Positions 49,730-63,483 are shown, numbered from the stretch's first letter. The stretch: DNA of 64,000 bases from Phoronis australis (GCA_002633005.1 NMRA01000045.1:737552-801551), one strand, 5' to 3'. The notes: generated from the letters alone by a model not told the origin. Translations and numbers: made by a program.

Positions 49730-52700
49730 GTCAAGGAACGCAATCCAGTAAATGCCATGTTCTGAACTGCAGTCTGCATTATTATTTGCTATTATGAGCA
49801 TAATGTTTCTTGACAGGGACAAACGGAACATGAGTTAAATGACAATTTGAACAGCCTGTAGACCGTGGTTGGCGAGGCCAGGGCTTTTCAGACAACTGAG
49901 TACACCACAAACTATACGACTGTTTTTTTTTCAAATCGCCATATGAATGAGCGTTCTTTTACCTATGGAATACACCATTGGTGAACTTTCGGACAACATT
50001 TTTAAAAAGAATATTCAACCATGAAAAATACGCATTTTTACAGAACATAATAAGCGTGTCTTGGCACAAAAGATTTCCTCGCTTGTGGAATAGAAGAAAG
50101 GTGGCATAATATTAACAATATTTGGACAAGGTGTGTTTGTTTTTCATCGTTGTACCTTGCTATAGACAGTCTTATATTTATATTTGAAAACCACATAAAA
50201 GATATGCACCGTTTTAAGTTCCGCATGCACCGTTAAACGGTATTCATTCTTGGACATCAAGTGACCGCTATATTGAATCTCCTTCTGAAGGATGATCAGT
50301 CTAAGGAATACATCTATTATACCTTAGATAATTATATACAAAACAACTTGGTCTCTACGTGAATATTTAACCGCGCGTCAAACGATTTGCTTTCTTTTCA
50401 GTTCAATTATGTTTTCTAACACGACATGAATGGAAAACAATGACGTCATAATTTGTAAGGAATCTAGCAGCAAATTGATATGCGGGTAATGATACAACCC
50501 AGCCGTAGTCAAATGAGTTTTTATTAATTTCAATGTGTTGCGAGTGCATGAAAAGGTAAGAAAATGTTATTCAAGGTGAGGAGTATATTTGCACACCTTT
50601 AACAACGGATAACTTTAACGTTTCATACGAAAGTTGGTTTAATGGTTTAATCCAGCTTGTTTCTTGTCAAAACAAACATGTAATACGCGGCTACTGAAAC
50701 TGTTATGATAGTTCGTGATTTGTTTATCATACATTGGCTAAGAGGGATCTATAAGAGGTGAACGAAATATCTAGCATTAACATAATATCTTTTCAAATCG
50801 AAGGTCTGTATTTTAAGACCCATTCTTTCCTAGACCTCGTCAAAGTCTAGCGAGTGAATCGAGATATGTGTATTTTGCAAAGACAGTCTCCAAAGAATTA
50901 GACACAAAGCCGGCACACGTTTTCTAATGCTGACGGACGGAGACTTGCAACGGCTGAGGAGATCTTTTGTGTTCAGACTCATTTATTGGGTTAATATTTA
51001 TCCTGTGAAACTTTAAATACGCTTACAGAATTCCGTGTGTTACAAGCCACTGAGTGTAAAAACGCCTGTCTAAGATAAACAAGATTTCTCTCTTATTCAA
51101 ATATGACAAAAGTACGAGATATAATTTGGCCAAAAGTGTTTTCAATCTTCCCTATTTCTGGCATTCTTTACACATTGAAAGGGTGCAAATAAAACACAAA
51201 ATACAATAAGTATTAGCGAGCTCCCTAGAATTATTAGCAAACCGAAATCAAATTAAACAAATGTTTGCCTGCAACTGATTATTCTGTATATAAGATACGT
51301 GATTTCCGAAGTAAATATGAACACAACGAAGACTCATTCAATACGAAGCCCCTGGACATTTGTACGTGTAAGTCCATTTTAATATTTAAATGTTCATACC
51401 CACTTGTAAATGGTTCGTTTCGTTGTCCCATATACAGACTAATTGACGCTTCCATTATTCCAATTCATCTTTTTGATTGTTGAGGTAAAGTATGGCGAAA
51501 TTGGGATTACAAAGTGGAGCGGATCAAAGACCTTTTAAAGACCCTCAAAGTGAATTAAGAAAGCATTTTGACATAAAATTTGACATAAAATTTTGATTCT
51601 GGATATATCCCTAGTTGGTATTTTTATAATAATACACTTCATGTCAGTCCGACGGAGTAACCATATTTCTTTGTTGACAATTTTCCGTCTATCGCTCGGG
51701 ATGCTCAATTGCGTATTCCACTCATTTACTTCGTAAGCCAACACGTGCCTGCATAATGTTTCTTAGATCTGGGTCAGATTATTTCAGCACGGTATTTTCA
51801 GACCGAAAAGAGTAAACTATCACCTTGTAGTATCGGGCATCAAAGACAATGTCAAGCCAATATTTCTGTTTTTGATAAATGGGCTTCATTTCTTGTGCTT
51901 CTTGTTACTTTTTTAGAACTATTTTAAAGCGTACTCAGGAAATGTCGGCGATTTCCAGGATTTTTGTTTAGCACTTCTGGGTGAGCCAACTCGTGGACGA
52001 GACGGTCTCGCCACCTGGTGACAGTGAATGTCACTCAGGTCGAAGACGAGAGACATCTATCATCAGTTGACGGGGTTACACATTGCCTTTGTGCAACGAG
52101 AGCAAAATATAAACGTGTTGTAGGCCTACTCAAAGAAATTATGGTCTACCGCAGGAAAGTTTTTTTCCAATTTAGCGGCCTAAAGCAGTGAGAAGCTTTT
52201 TCTATCGCTATAATGGCAGGGACAAATCTTAACATTTGCTATTTCTCCTCCAAACGTACCCTTTCCAACAAAGCCAGTTTAAAGCTAGGTCCGTGGTTAT
52301 CCACCCAAACAACGAAACTAAAATTCACCAGTCCACACGTAAGTGCAGGAAACTTCGTGAGTTTTTAATGTAATTGGGAGATTCTGGTCAGCTTACTGTG
52401 TGCCAGGTATGGATTCCATTTTGATTTTATTTTCGCGCCATCTATTGGTTAAAAGGATACTAAAACTTGTTTTGGTATGTCACGAAGCTAGATCTGTCAT
52501 CTATTGTTTTACCATAAGAACGTCGAAGGGACGAGATCATTTCTCAATGAAACACTGCCTGAATGTGACAGACAGTGGAGCCTGTGGGTTCAAGCGGCCA
52601 GTCTGTAGATCAGTCCGCCTTAGAAACGTTAGACACTCTTCAAAAATGCTCCAAGTTGTTGTGGGGTGCAAAGAACAGCAGAGCATTATATTTGAAAGAC

Positions 52701-53040
52701 TGAAGTGACATAGTTGCCACCTGTTCGCAAGTATTAAAATACCTGCAAACGGGTTAAAAATGGTTAACGGTGGATCCTTTAAAAATATTCGTCAAAGACA
52801 GCAAAACCTGAAGTAGATTTTGTACAATCGTGCAAACAGACCGATACAGTGGTGACATCTTGTGTACAAAGCAACAATGACACCTGCCATTGATTCGTCT
52901 CGTTTTGAATTTAGCGCGTTACCCGCCGACTTGCGACTTTAAGAAGCTTTTTAACGCTATTCACTTTAACTTTTAAATGGTTTGATTTTATCGGTTTCAG
53001 TAAACCGTTGGTTATTATTCAGCAAGTTTTTTTTTGCAAG
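49730..53040. other. Non-coding interval
   Basis: No gene or clear repeat is seen. A CTCF-like CCAATAGATGGCGC occurs on the minus strand at 52435-52448. Confidence 0.45.
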
Positions 53041-53045
53041 AACTG

Positions 53046-53125
53046 CGAGGTCACGCACGTTTTCGCGAGATACAGCCATGCGTAACAATCGAAGGGCACG
53101 TGATCACACTGTCTTTACTCGCGAA
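53046..53125 (+). repeat. Dispersed short repeat, copy
   Basis: The copy contains TCGCGAGATACAGCCATGCG, GAAGGGCACGTGATCACACT and GTCTTTACTCGCGA, all shared in order with the 54552-54668 copy. The CACTGTCTTTACTCGCGA part also resembles sequence near 25,168-25,215. Confidence 0.55.
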
Positions 53126-53869
53126 TAGCTCGAGTTTGTGTATCCCAACAGCACCGGGATTATTGGAGGAAAATGACTGCGTGCAAAATACCCAACGAGA
53201 GAGATGAAATACAAAATATGGCGAGACAGGGTGAAACAGAATAAAGCCTTTAATTTAAAACATGAACGCAAATGTTAAGTAACTTTGGAAACGTTTTAGT
53301 GATGAGAAACTGTGATCTTATTAAAAATGTTTGCGCGCCATCTATTGTTTGTTTTGTTGTATCCCTTGTTATCCCTGTGTTACAAAAATCTTCTTCGACA
53401 ATTACTTTTGGTTTCACTAAAAAGTCTATTTCCTTGTGCTAGGGCATTCTCGTAAAAGTTAATGTTTCTTTTTCAATGTTTTAACATTCGTATTTAACTC
53501 CATAATAGTACATTTGGTATTTTTTCATTTTTCATATTTTACAGTAACATTTTGGTTTGCCATACCTGTTTGTTATGGTCTCAAGTTGGTATCTATGCAA
53601 AATTCCATGGAAACTGAATGTTCTAGACAATAGGCGATTTTGTTTTGTTTCCAAACACCTTTTGAAGCACACCACATGATTAAACAAAACATGGTCTAAA
53701 CTATCTCTTTATACTGAAACTTATTATCAAGTGTGTGTTTCGCAAGTTATCCACCTATCGTATGCACGCTTATTCAAGCCCGTGCACCTGCATGTGATAC
53801 TGCGTCTTTGTCCGCAATTTCGTGACCCTTGCACCTATACGAAACACTTGAATGAAAACCAAGGTCATG

Positions 53870-54140
53870 GGTGCACCCAGGGGGGGGGAGTCTCGGGGGG
53901 GGGGGCTCGAACGAAACTCCCAATTTGGCAAATTGGGCAAAAAGGTCCGCCACAGTGAAACAAAAAGTCCGATTAAACGAGACAAAAGTCCATAAAATCC
54001 CACGGGAAGTCGGCGGCGCGGATGCACAATTCGTGGTCCTGAACCTAGTAGCCCCGTTTTTTTAGTCCTCGTTGATTTCTTTCACTAAAAGTTCCGCACA
54101 CCGAAAAATTCGAGCCCCCCTCCCCGTATGCTTTAGGCTG
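53870..54140. mobile_element. Possible MITE with G-run and C-run ends
   Basis: A GGTGCACCCAGGGGGGGGGA start and a CCCCCCTCCCCGTATGCTTT, AGGCTGGGAG end bracket about 270 bp without a gene. The words GTGCACCCAG and TTTAGGCTGGG also occur inside the 35187-35502 MITE. No inverted terminal repeat could be defined. Confidence 0.35.
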
Positions 54141-54551
54141 GGAGTAGCGTTTTTAAAGTAATATTTATGTGTGAAGGGTAAATTATCCACTATAAAAGGG
54201 TCGAGTCGTTGTGATATTGGCAATTTTTATAAACATAAAAGTAGTAAGAGTTACCAATACTTAGATCTTTATTCGAGTGCAAATACAAGGGATATCCGCC
54301 GGCACCTATACATAAAGCATGCCTTTCTGTGTGAGACACATCTGAGCACATTCGTTTTGAAAAAAATTAAATATTAAAGGTATATGCGCATGAGCAAAAT
54401 ACACGTGTACATATATGATAAAGACAAAACGCGTGCTGGGGACTTTTTTGTTTTTGTAGTTCGTTTTATTCAACGCACTAACTTAAAAAATTCTAGGTAT
54501 GTTAGACATCATATAAGCATTACACTGAACAGATGTGCGTTCGTAGATGCA

Positions 54552-54668
54552 AAAAGCTCGCGAAAACGCAGAACCGCGAAAGACTCCGCGAGATATAGCC
54601 AAGCATTACAAGCGAAGCACTTGATCGCGCTGTCTTCCTTCGCGAGATTCTTTTATCAACGGAACTCA
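54552..54668 (+). repeat. Dispersed short repeat, longest copy
   Basis: The block order is CTCGCGAAAACGCAGAACCG, CGCGAGATATAGCCAAGCAT, TACAAGCGAAGCACTTGATC, then CGCGAGATTCTTTTATCAAC and GGAACTCAACTAAG. The last blocks recur on the minus strand near 19,290-19,340, which defines a family with both ends preserved. Confidence 0.55.
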
Positions 54669-54669
54669 A

Positions 54670-57600
54670 CTAAGTCTCGAAGTCTTCATGCCAAGTAGTT
54701 ACAAACGCGTTTAATGTGCAGCTTGCAAACAGAGACGGTGCAAAGCCTCTGACAGAGACGTCGCCTTTGTCTTCAGACGACCAATTTTGGAATGAAAGAA
54801 ATACAGGCGGACTCATTTATTGTTGCCTCAAAGTATGATACGTATATATAAGTACGTTTTGTCTTGTGTATTTTAATTTAAACCCAGAGTTCTATTTCTC
54901 GAGGCATGTCTGATTTTTAATTTGTTCTTTTATGCTAGACAAAACATATCCTAAAAAAGTTTGTGCCTATAATGACGTCGCAGTTTGATGTCACGGGTAC
55001 GCTACGTCACACAAAACGACAAAATATGTTTGTTTGCTTCATTGCTCGATAAAATTAAATAGTTTAGCAGTGTAAGGTTTCCACCTCAGTTTCATGGTTA
55101 AAGCTGAAACGCAAGAATTTGTAAACTTCTTGAATTCCACAATTTGTGACGTTTTTGTTGTAGAATTTAAACAAATTAATTTATTCTCACTTTATTTATT
55201 AACAAAAGCATTATTTCGTTTGAATGCTATTGTCTTGTCAGTTTTCCAACAGAAATTTGAAAGAATATGACACCCGTTTTAGAAGTATATATTTCTGAAA
55301 TTTGAGGACGCACCGTACATAAGACATATGTATGAAACGGTTTTGTTTATAATCCAGGAAAATTATGCTTCCACAGAGTTTGTTGAACACTTGAAATATC
55401 TTCGGAAATAGGATTTTGCAACACCTAGATAAATTAGGTTTGATAATAGCAACTTCTGACAAGGCAAAAATCACTTTGCAAAACGGGTCGAGCTGGTCAG
55501 TTTGAAAGACGTCTAGTTAATTGTTTTCAATCATATATCGGCATAGTAATAGAAGTTTGTTGAGACAAGACTCCACAGCATTCACTATCCAGGGATAGAA
55601 AGATATTTGATACACCTATCTTCCAAATTTCCTATTAAATGAACTCGCCACTATTTTGTCATGCAGTAGGAAAATTCAAGGCACTAAAACTGTCAGTACT
55701 GTGAATGGCCTAGTCATAATGTTTTTATAATAAAAACGAGTTGAAGGGTTTATGAGTTGAGTTTAAATATTGTAATCAGTGACCCTTTCCTTGCGAATCA
55801 GCTATCTAATAGATGACACAACGTTCATCTCGACAACACACCAATGGAAAAAAGCATTCGACATGCGATATACTATCATTTTTTTCATTAATTGAGCGGA
55901 TGGTGTCGCTTACAATAGTTCTACACATCGCTAGGTTTCTTGAAAGAGCCTATCTCGTGTTTTTTCCAAAGCGTTCATTTCGGTAAAGTTGCATTTACGT
56001 ACACAGTTTCATAAACTAGGCTGCACGCGAACAATGACCCCGTCGCACATTTTTGATGAGATTTTTGCTTCACGTTAACCCGGCCGAGATCTTCCGAAGT
56101 TTTTGAGGTTGGTAGACAATCTGGGGCTACGTTCTGTAAACGTGAGAAACTCGCGAAAAAGCAAGATGTCGCAATGCAGAACAAGCGAATCACGTCTACG
56201 GAAAAGCAGCCTGCAGGATCATGTAATGCATGGCAATGTCTCGCGTGATATTGCGATAAACTTGAAAGAATTGGTCTAACAGAACTATTAGTCTAATAAA
56301 GGCCATTTCGCGCAAACAATCTTTGAAATAAGGGGCGAATTACTTAATCAAAATTAACACTTGCAGATACCGGAAACATATGAAATTCTAAGGCAACTAA
56401 AATTTTATCGATAAATTTGTCTTAAGGTTGATTCCAAAGCAGAAGGCACAAGCCATGAAAGGGCATTGCCACAATTGATTTACAATATTTGGGAATGCCT
56501 CTGTTCACAAAACTGTAGAACGTGTACAATTTTGTGACAGCTTATTTAGTACGAGGGCACATTTCTCTCACCGGTCATTGCCCTCGTTGTTACAGTAAAT
56601 CATTTTTGTTAGATTGTGCTTATGCGAGTGATCGTTATTTTGTTTTCACGTGATAAATATTCCATTCTCAGAATGACTTTATGCCCGGGATATCACAAAG
56701 TGGCACGTAAAATTACGTATTCACATCGACCATGAAAATGTACAAAAAATGATGACGAGTTTGCCATAAACAACAGTTTTTCGGGTAAGTAAAAAGTAAA
56801 AACCCGCTGGTGTGACATTGAACCATCTTTGAAATGTTTTATTTAATCTTAGGTATAATTGAATTTTTAAATATTACTCTTTCCATACGTTCACCAATTT
56901 AAAACACAGGACGAGTTTCGTCAATCGAAATATATCAATATAATATAACTTTCAGTCCTAATTGTGTTTTCCTTATTTTACTATTACATTTTTAATTTTA
57001 AAAAGTTGGATGGGTTTCCACGGAAACGTCGTTACATATGACGGCAGCTGTCACTCACTACGGCGGCCATTTAAGGTGGTGGTGCACCACCAAAAATAAA
57101 AATCAAATTCATTTAAGTTTGAATAAAATCGGAGCTGTGTTGAATGAACATTATTTGGGTGTATGTTTTGACTAAACTAACTGGCGCTAAAACACTTTGT
57201 ATGAAGTTTTTAACTAAAATAAAGCGTTAAGAGTATCTTTAACATGCATGATTTGAGATTGTCTCTTTGCTCCTTGTCGTATGCCACAAGTTCTCGAAAG
57301 TCTTACAAGACGTGGGCAATGTTGTTAAAAGTGTTATTTTTAATGAATATCAGTTGGAACTTTGAAAACATAAACTTATCCTTAAAGCATCGGTCACGAA
57401 TAGTTTTCGTATAGTTCAGGGACTGGGGTCTAATCTTTTTATTCGAAAACATTTTTACATTTTCCATTCTCTTTTTTATGAATCAAAGATGATAATCTAT
57501 TATATTGTGTTTGAGCATATTATAGATTATGCAAACCTGTATGGTCCAAATTCGCACTCAATGACTCTTAGATTGGAGCCAAAAACTCGGGATTCGAAAT

Positions 57601-58030
57601 CAAACTCGAACTTAAATCTTTAACAACGGGGTGACCAAGTACAAAATAGGATTACATTGTCATTCATTTGAACCATAATAAATAGAATAGGATTATAGAC
57701 AATGAACTACAGTTAATATCAAATTAAAACGGAAATGTTAAAAATAATGTTGAGTAAAACGATTAGATACCTGGCTCCTGTAATTTCTATTCGGAAGTGA
57801 AGTGACGAAAAAAAGTTGCTGCATATGAATGCCGATGCGTCTAGATTATGAATATGTCCGTTATTTGACAGTGAGCCTCCAGGGTGTCAATAATACTTTT
57901 CCATTTCATCTCTGTTAGAAAATTGGCCGCCATAGCTAAACGGTGCTGAATTTCTCTATTATGCCCTTAGCCCGAGTTAAGGAAAATTAATTACGTGCAC
58001 TGAGTTGCTATTTGCGCAACAGTCGAGTTT
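54670..58030. other. Non-coding interval
   Basis: There is no gene. Inverted half-copies of the dispersed repeat occur at about 56,148-56,255 (ACAAGCGAATCACG forward, AATGCATGGCAATGTCTCGC reverse). A 16-bp palindrome TGGTGGTGCACCACCA lies at 57077-57092 after TTAAGG. Confidence 0.4.
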
Positions 58031-58213
58031 TATTACTCTGCGCATGTAAGCACAGAGTACTGTTCTTCCTGGGTTTTCTTCAATTTTATTCTTCTTATTC
58101 TTATCAAGTTTGACGCTTAATATTTCCAAAATGGTTGCAGGTATGTTCTTCAAATTTAAAATATGATGTTAGGCAGCATATAAATTTTGATTCATTATAT
58201 ATTCATATTCCAT

Positions 58214-59213
58214 AATGCACCGGAAGAGGTCATTTGGTGCAAAGGTCATGCAATTTTTAAAATGCTACTCCTTCTTTATTTTAAAAGCTATTCTTTTCAA
58301 ATTCGGTACACAGGTATAAGTCATTAAGGCAATTTAAAAAATTACTTTTCTAAGTAATCGGGTCATCCAATCAGGTGAAATAGGTCAAAGGTCATTAGGT
58401 GCAAACTAAAATTTTGAGCTAGACACTTCAAATTGACAGGTCTGATTGCCACAGGTAAATCAAATCGGAATCTAAAGTTTCAGGTCATTTAGTGCAAACA
58501 TGGGGTCATTAGGTGCATTTTTCTTCTGAAAATTTGACCTTTTCAATCAGCAAGTATTCTGATGTGTCAACCGTTAGACAACTGTGATTCTCAGCGTTAA
58601 ACACATTTTCCATGGGCTTTGCAATAATTCTCCTAAAGATGCTTAAAATGCACCGGATAAGGTCAATTAGTGCAAAGGTCATGTAACGTTCAAAATGTTA
58701 TATCTCTTACGTTTTTCAAGGAATTCTTTTCAATTTCAGCACACTGGTGTAAGTCAACATGCCAATTGAATACCCTACTTTACTTCACAATAGGCCTAAC
58801 CAATCAGAAAAAATAGGTCAAAGGTCATTGAGTGCAAACTAAAATTTTGAGCTAGAGACTTCAGAATTACGTATCTGTTTACTAAGTGCGATTGAGTTTG
58901 AATTCTAAATTTTCAGGTCATTTGGTGCACCCATGGGGTCATTAGGTGCATTTTTCTTCTGAAAGTTTGACCACTTCATTCATCTTGTATTCTGAAGTGC
59001 TTAAAGTAAAACATCTGTGATTATTAGCATTAACCACACTTTTAATCGAGTTAACAATTACTCCCTCATCGGGGCTCATAATGCACCGGAAGAGGTCAAT
59101 TAGTGGAAAGGTCATCAAAATATTAACATGTAAATTTTCTTACAGTTTTAAGGAATTCCTTTTGAAATTGGTAAACGGGTTGCTGTCAGTAACTTCCCAA
59201 AGCAATTCCAGTA
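58214..59213. repeat. 433-bp tandem repeat rich in AGGTCA half-sites (about 2.3 units)
   Basis: Units start with AATGCACCGGA at 58214, 58647 and 59080, exactly 433 bp apart; the third is cut off near 59,213. Each full unit holds several AGGTCA words, including one exact AGGTCAAAGGTCA (58382-58394 and 58815-58827). GGTCATTAGGTGCA also recurs as an internal sub-repeat. Flanking ACTCTGCGCATG (about 58,040) and its inverted relative GCGCACGCGCAGAGTCC (about 59,217) suggest the array sits inside a transposon. Confidence 0.8.
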
Positions 59214-59249
59214 ATGCGCACGCGCAGAGTCCATTATTGTCACGCCGTG

Positions 59250-62200
59250 TCAATAATCTTTCTAGTTTTGTTGTTGTCTTTCGAGAGGCGAGACTCGTTG
59301 TCTTATATTTCATACGTTCAACATAGCGAAAAAAAACGGAACAGTAACCTTACGATCCCATTTGAAGCACTCCCACATCAGGTCTATCACGAATGATAAT
59401 TTTGGTGCGGCCTCAAAGCGATTGTAAAATATTATAGGTAGGCCATCTACGGATATCTCCCCGTAGATACTCCAAACTCCCAATAAATTATGCTATTAAC
59501 CGTTCTCGATTTTTACAAGGGGGCGAATAGTACCCAATGTCGCGCCAGTACTATCTCTCGAGAAACTGAGCAAACAAAAGAGCGTGTCAGAAAATATCGG
59601 ACAAGAGATAACAACCTAATAGAACGTGCTTCTTTGATTACTTTAGTCAATTAAAACTTGGAAATAACAAACATGGAGATTTGTGAGTAAAGAAACCAGC
59701 ACGAATATAACTTTCATTATAAATTTTTATCTATTTGAGCTAGATTGAACTCATGATAAGTTGATCAATGAAAAGATAAAGCGAAAATGTTTTCCAGACA
59801 AGTGTGCATTAGTGTAAGTGTTTTTAAACAACAAAAAGTTCTGTTCCGTTGAGGCGCCTTTTTCATTGGAACACGTGACATGACATCCAGTACCTTAGCA
59901 CACGTTAACAAGTTTTCACAACAATCGTTTGTTCAATTAAAGGGACATAGTCGCTTTTACTACCAAAAAGCATCTAAAGGACTATTTTTGTAGGATTTAT
60001 TTCTTTGAATTATTAGCTTTGACCGAAAGTATAAAACAGAAAAAAAAAATTTTGTGATTTTATTTCAATTCCCAACAAAGGCTGACAGTCAAAGCTAACT
60101 GAAATCGAGGCAGCGACCATATCGGCTGTGTTGTTGCTAGGCGTTGGGAAAGTGACACACGCTGGCAGTGTGCAGCGTTGTTCAAAGCCGACGTGAGAAA
60201 AAAAGACGAAGACTGAAGTGATAACCTCTGAAGAAATCAAGCGCTGGACTACCGTGCGAGATGAGCCGCACACTTCCTAAAATGACGTGCTTGATAGACA
60301 GCCAGGTGGGTTTGTGTTCTTCTACTGTTTTCTGGAAATGGCTTGACATTCGTGCGTGCTTTTGGCTGATTTCGGAAGTAAAGCTAAAATTGTTTTTGTA
60401 AAGCATTTAATGTTTTCAGTCTTTAACTCATTAATCGCTGAGTCTCAAAAACTCGACTAGTCTGTGTCATAGTTAAACGAAACTCGGTTTGCTAACTGGG
60501 CAAATCCGTTTCAAAAACCCGGTAATCTGGAAATTCCTACTAACTTATGCAGCTTTAGGTGTAACTATTATTAGAGTTATGTGTTGTTGGACATCATGTG
60601 TGAACAGTAAAATTACGCGCCGAACAAAGTGAGTTTACCTGAAGGTCACGTGGTTCAACAGCCGGGAAGTCAGTGGTCATTGATCTCGCATTTTTTTTTA
60701 AATATAAGCAAAATAGAATCACATTCATCTGAAAATCTAATATTATATTGAAATAATCTAAAAACTGTTGACGTGTTGTCTGAAACAAATTCGTGTAATT
60801 CTGTTCAACTTTGCGCATTTTGTTCATGTGTCATTGTCGCCGATTACAGATCGAGACCAAACAACCCAACAATTTGAAATCCGGTACATAAAGTTTATAA
60901 ACATATGGATAGCGTTCTTCTTGACGTTTTTGTGCCCGTTGGTCTGATTCCTGTACAACTTGCTGTTAATTTTTGCCAGTGGTATATGCTAGAATAACAC
61001 TCTTTATAGTATTTCATCACGATGATCGAGCTCCGTTAGTCTGTTATCGGATGAATCCCTTTTTCGAGTTTTGTACGCACGAAATACAGTTTGACGATTA
61101 TTTCTGTCATCAGATGCTCTATCACAAATCGTTTTTGTTTCACTTCCTTAATGAATTTATCATTTTGAGCGCTCTTACTTCACAAAAGCTGTTTAAAAAT
61201 AATAGACTGCGGACGAATCTGTCAGTGTTACTTCCCCACCAAGCATGCCTCGATTTCAATATTACTTTTTGGAAAATTCCAGAATATCACTCGCACGAAT
61301 CCTTTCATCAAAACATATTTGCAGCTGTACTGGTTGGTTTTTATCAAATCTGGGTTAGATCTTGAGGGTCATGTTTGTTTGATTAGAATGATTTCGAGTG
61401 ACTTTTAAGTCTGTGTAGGTCCTTATCGACAGCTCTGTGCATTTAGTAAAATAACCAGACTATAGATATTAACTCAGTAAACGAAGATATTTTATGAAAG
61501 TAGAAAGCATGTAGAGTTCGATTTTCAACTTTTTATCGATCTGTTCTTACTTGGACCACGTGATCATGTCTTTTTATTAAAATTTGAAATTCGAAAAGTA
61601 CATTGACATCGAAACAACAGTATCAATTACATGATCAAATTTTATTTGATGTAAATGTTCAAAAACGCTGTAACAGTTTTCTAAAATATAATTTCGTTTT
61701 CGTTTATGTAACTTTAATGATTTTTCATGAAAATCGTAAAGTCTTATTTTTGATAGCTCCTCATGTAAAATTGGAACATTTTAAAAACAATTTCTAACAG
61801 TGTATTTGAGAACGCTGCACACCGCATAGTATCTGAAAGCTTCATACGAACACGGTCTGCCATTTCTGAGCAATGTTGTTCTGAACTTGGCCCAATTTAG
61901 GTATTTTTGTAGGATCCTACATAATCTTAAAGGTAAAGGGGCATTTCACTTCTGTTAAGCTGCAAATTTTTTAACTGTTGAACAATGCGTTTTAGGGTTT
62001 AAAAACATTACCATGTTCCCATCTTGAATTGTTGTCGACTGGCCCTTAAACTCAAATCACAATCACACACGCGCCATTTTTGAACTGGGATTGGTCAATC
62101 CATATAAACGTTTTCTAAAGCGTTTTCTTGAGTCGCTTGGCGATATTCTCGTTGGTATTGGTAATACAATACTGTCAAGGTAAGGGACATCATGACACCG

Positions 62201-63040
62201 CTTCTCTCAGAATGAGGTCTAAGCAGTTTTTAGCCAAGGCGAAGTGAAGCTTTAATTACAAGTCCAACGCTGCTGTATGATACTCTCTCCTGTTTGACTC
62301 CTCGTTTGCTCTGAAATTAAAATAGCGTTGACTGTAAAAAAGTTGCTACAGCGTAAACAGGCCCTCAACAGAGGGTGGAAAGTGAATCCCATACAGAATG
62401 TCTGCGCAGCTCAAAGGTAGCCGAAGACGAGAGATACATGATAGTGAGCCAATAGACTCGCCAAGCAAAATGCTCAGCTCGTGTTTGTCAAGAGTCTCTG
62501 CGTAAACTAAATACACAAAACGTATCGAGAGTGATATAGATGAAGTAAGATACGCGGAATAATGTTTAGTGGGATATTACTTCATCTACGCCAATTGAGG
62601 TATGTTTTGTATTTATCCTATGCGCTTCAAATTCCTGTTTCTTTCATTTTTTTCGGCAGATTTTTATTACTTCACCCATACTGTTTACGTGGCGGATTAC
62701 ATCCTATATGTATGTACTTGCGCGTTAGGTTACAAGTTTCCTCTAATAAAAGGAACTGTTTTAAATGTACCGGTTTCTTACTTGAAAAGAGATAACAAAG
62801 ATGAAAACAACGGTAATTGTGCATTACACTTGTAACATTTCCTGAAAATAGTTAAATAACAACAATATTTGATATTGTAGTTACCGAGGAATCGGCGCCT
62901 GAGTTGCAGATGATATAATATTTAGCAATTGAAAGCTCAGACAGAAGTGTCATATAATTAACAGTTTTGTTCCAGATGTTCTGTGTGGCACCTGATTGGG
63001 ACCTGCGTGGGTACACAACATGACTCTAGTACCTCAAAAT
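59250..63040. other. Non-coding interval
   Basis: There is no convincing gene. Two stretches start like the 43.8-kb element with TTAAAGG (TTAAAGGGACATAGTCGC at about 59,938; TTAAAGGTAAAGGGGCATTT at about 61,928) and may be further short DNA transposons. The 130-codon AT-rich frame at 60973-61365 has no recognisable domain. Confidence 0.4.
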
Positions 63041-63253
63041 AAATTTTATTATTATATCTTACTAGATTTCAGTGCCTTTAGTGCACACCTCATAAAGAAA
63101 CACGCAAAAATTGAAAAAATAATAATTATGTACAACGTCATGGGTTGAACCCAAGTCGTTCGCCATACTGTTCGGTTCAGAGACAAGGTGTATAGAGTGA
63201 AGAGAAAGCAAAATACATTTAGCGTCGAGAAGGTTCGTAGAGGGATCAAAAGA

Positions 63254-63483
63254 TGTGTTTCCAGAGACTGCAGCAACAGCAGTCAGGCGGAGAACGTCTC
63301 GGTGTTCCGAAGGACACCAAAGTTGCGCAGAAGTGGAATCGCTTCGTGCGCTGAACGAGAGTGTGGGACGTCATCGTGGACCAAGCGATTCGGTCCGGGG
63401 CCACTCTGTGTTCTGCCCACTTTGAGGACTCGTGTTTCGACTCCAGTCACAGGAGACATTACGATGAAGGCCTGGTTCAATAA
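63254..63483 (+). pseudogene. THAP-type C2CH zinc-finger sequence, broken
   Basis: A C-x4-C start (CVSRDC at 63254-63271) is followed, after a one-base frame change near 63,310, by PKDTKVAQKWNRFVR with the conserved Trp. Next comes an in-frame TGA, then VWDVIVDQAIRSGATLCSAH and FEDSCF, the THAP C-x2-H block (Cys codon 63409, His codon 63418). A stop at 63481-63483 precedes any AVPTIF-like end. THAP domains bind DNA in animal regulators and in P-element, Harbinger-like and ISL2EU-type transposases. A transposon origin is likely given the flanking inverted repeat. Confidence 0.6.

Noticed and set aside
58214-59213. CRISPR-like array
   Set aside because: Long 433-bp units in an animal genome, no short identical repeats with unique spacers.
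60973-61365. 130-codon open frame
   Set aside because: T-rich composition gives Phe/Leu/His-rich sequence without a recognisable motif, homology or splice context.
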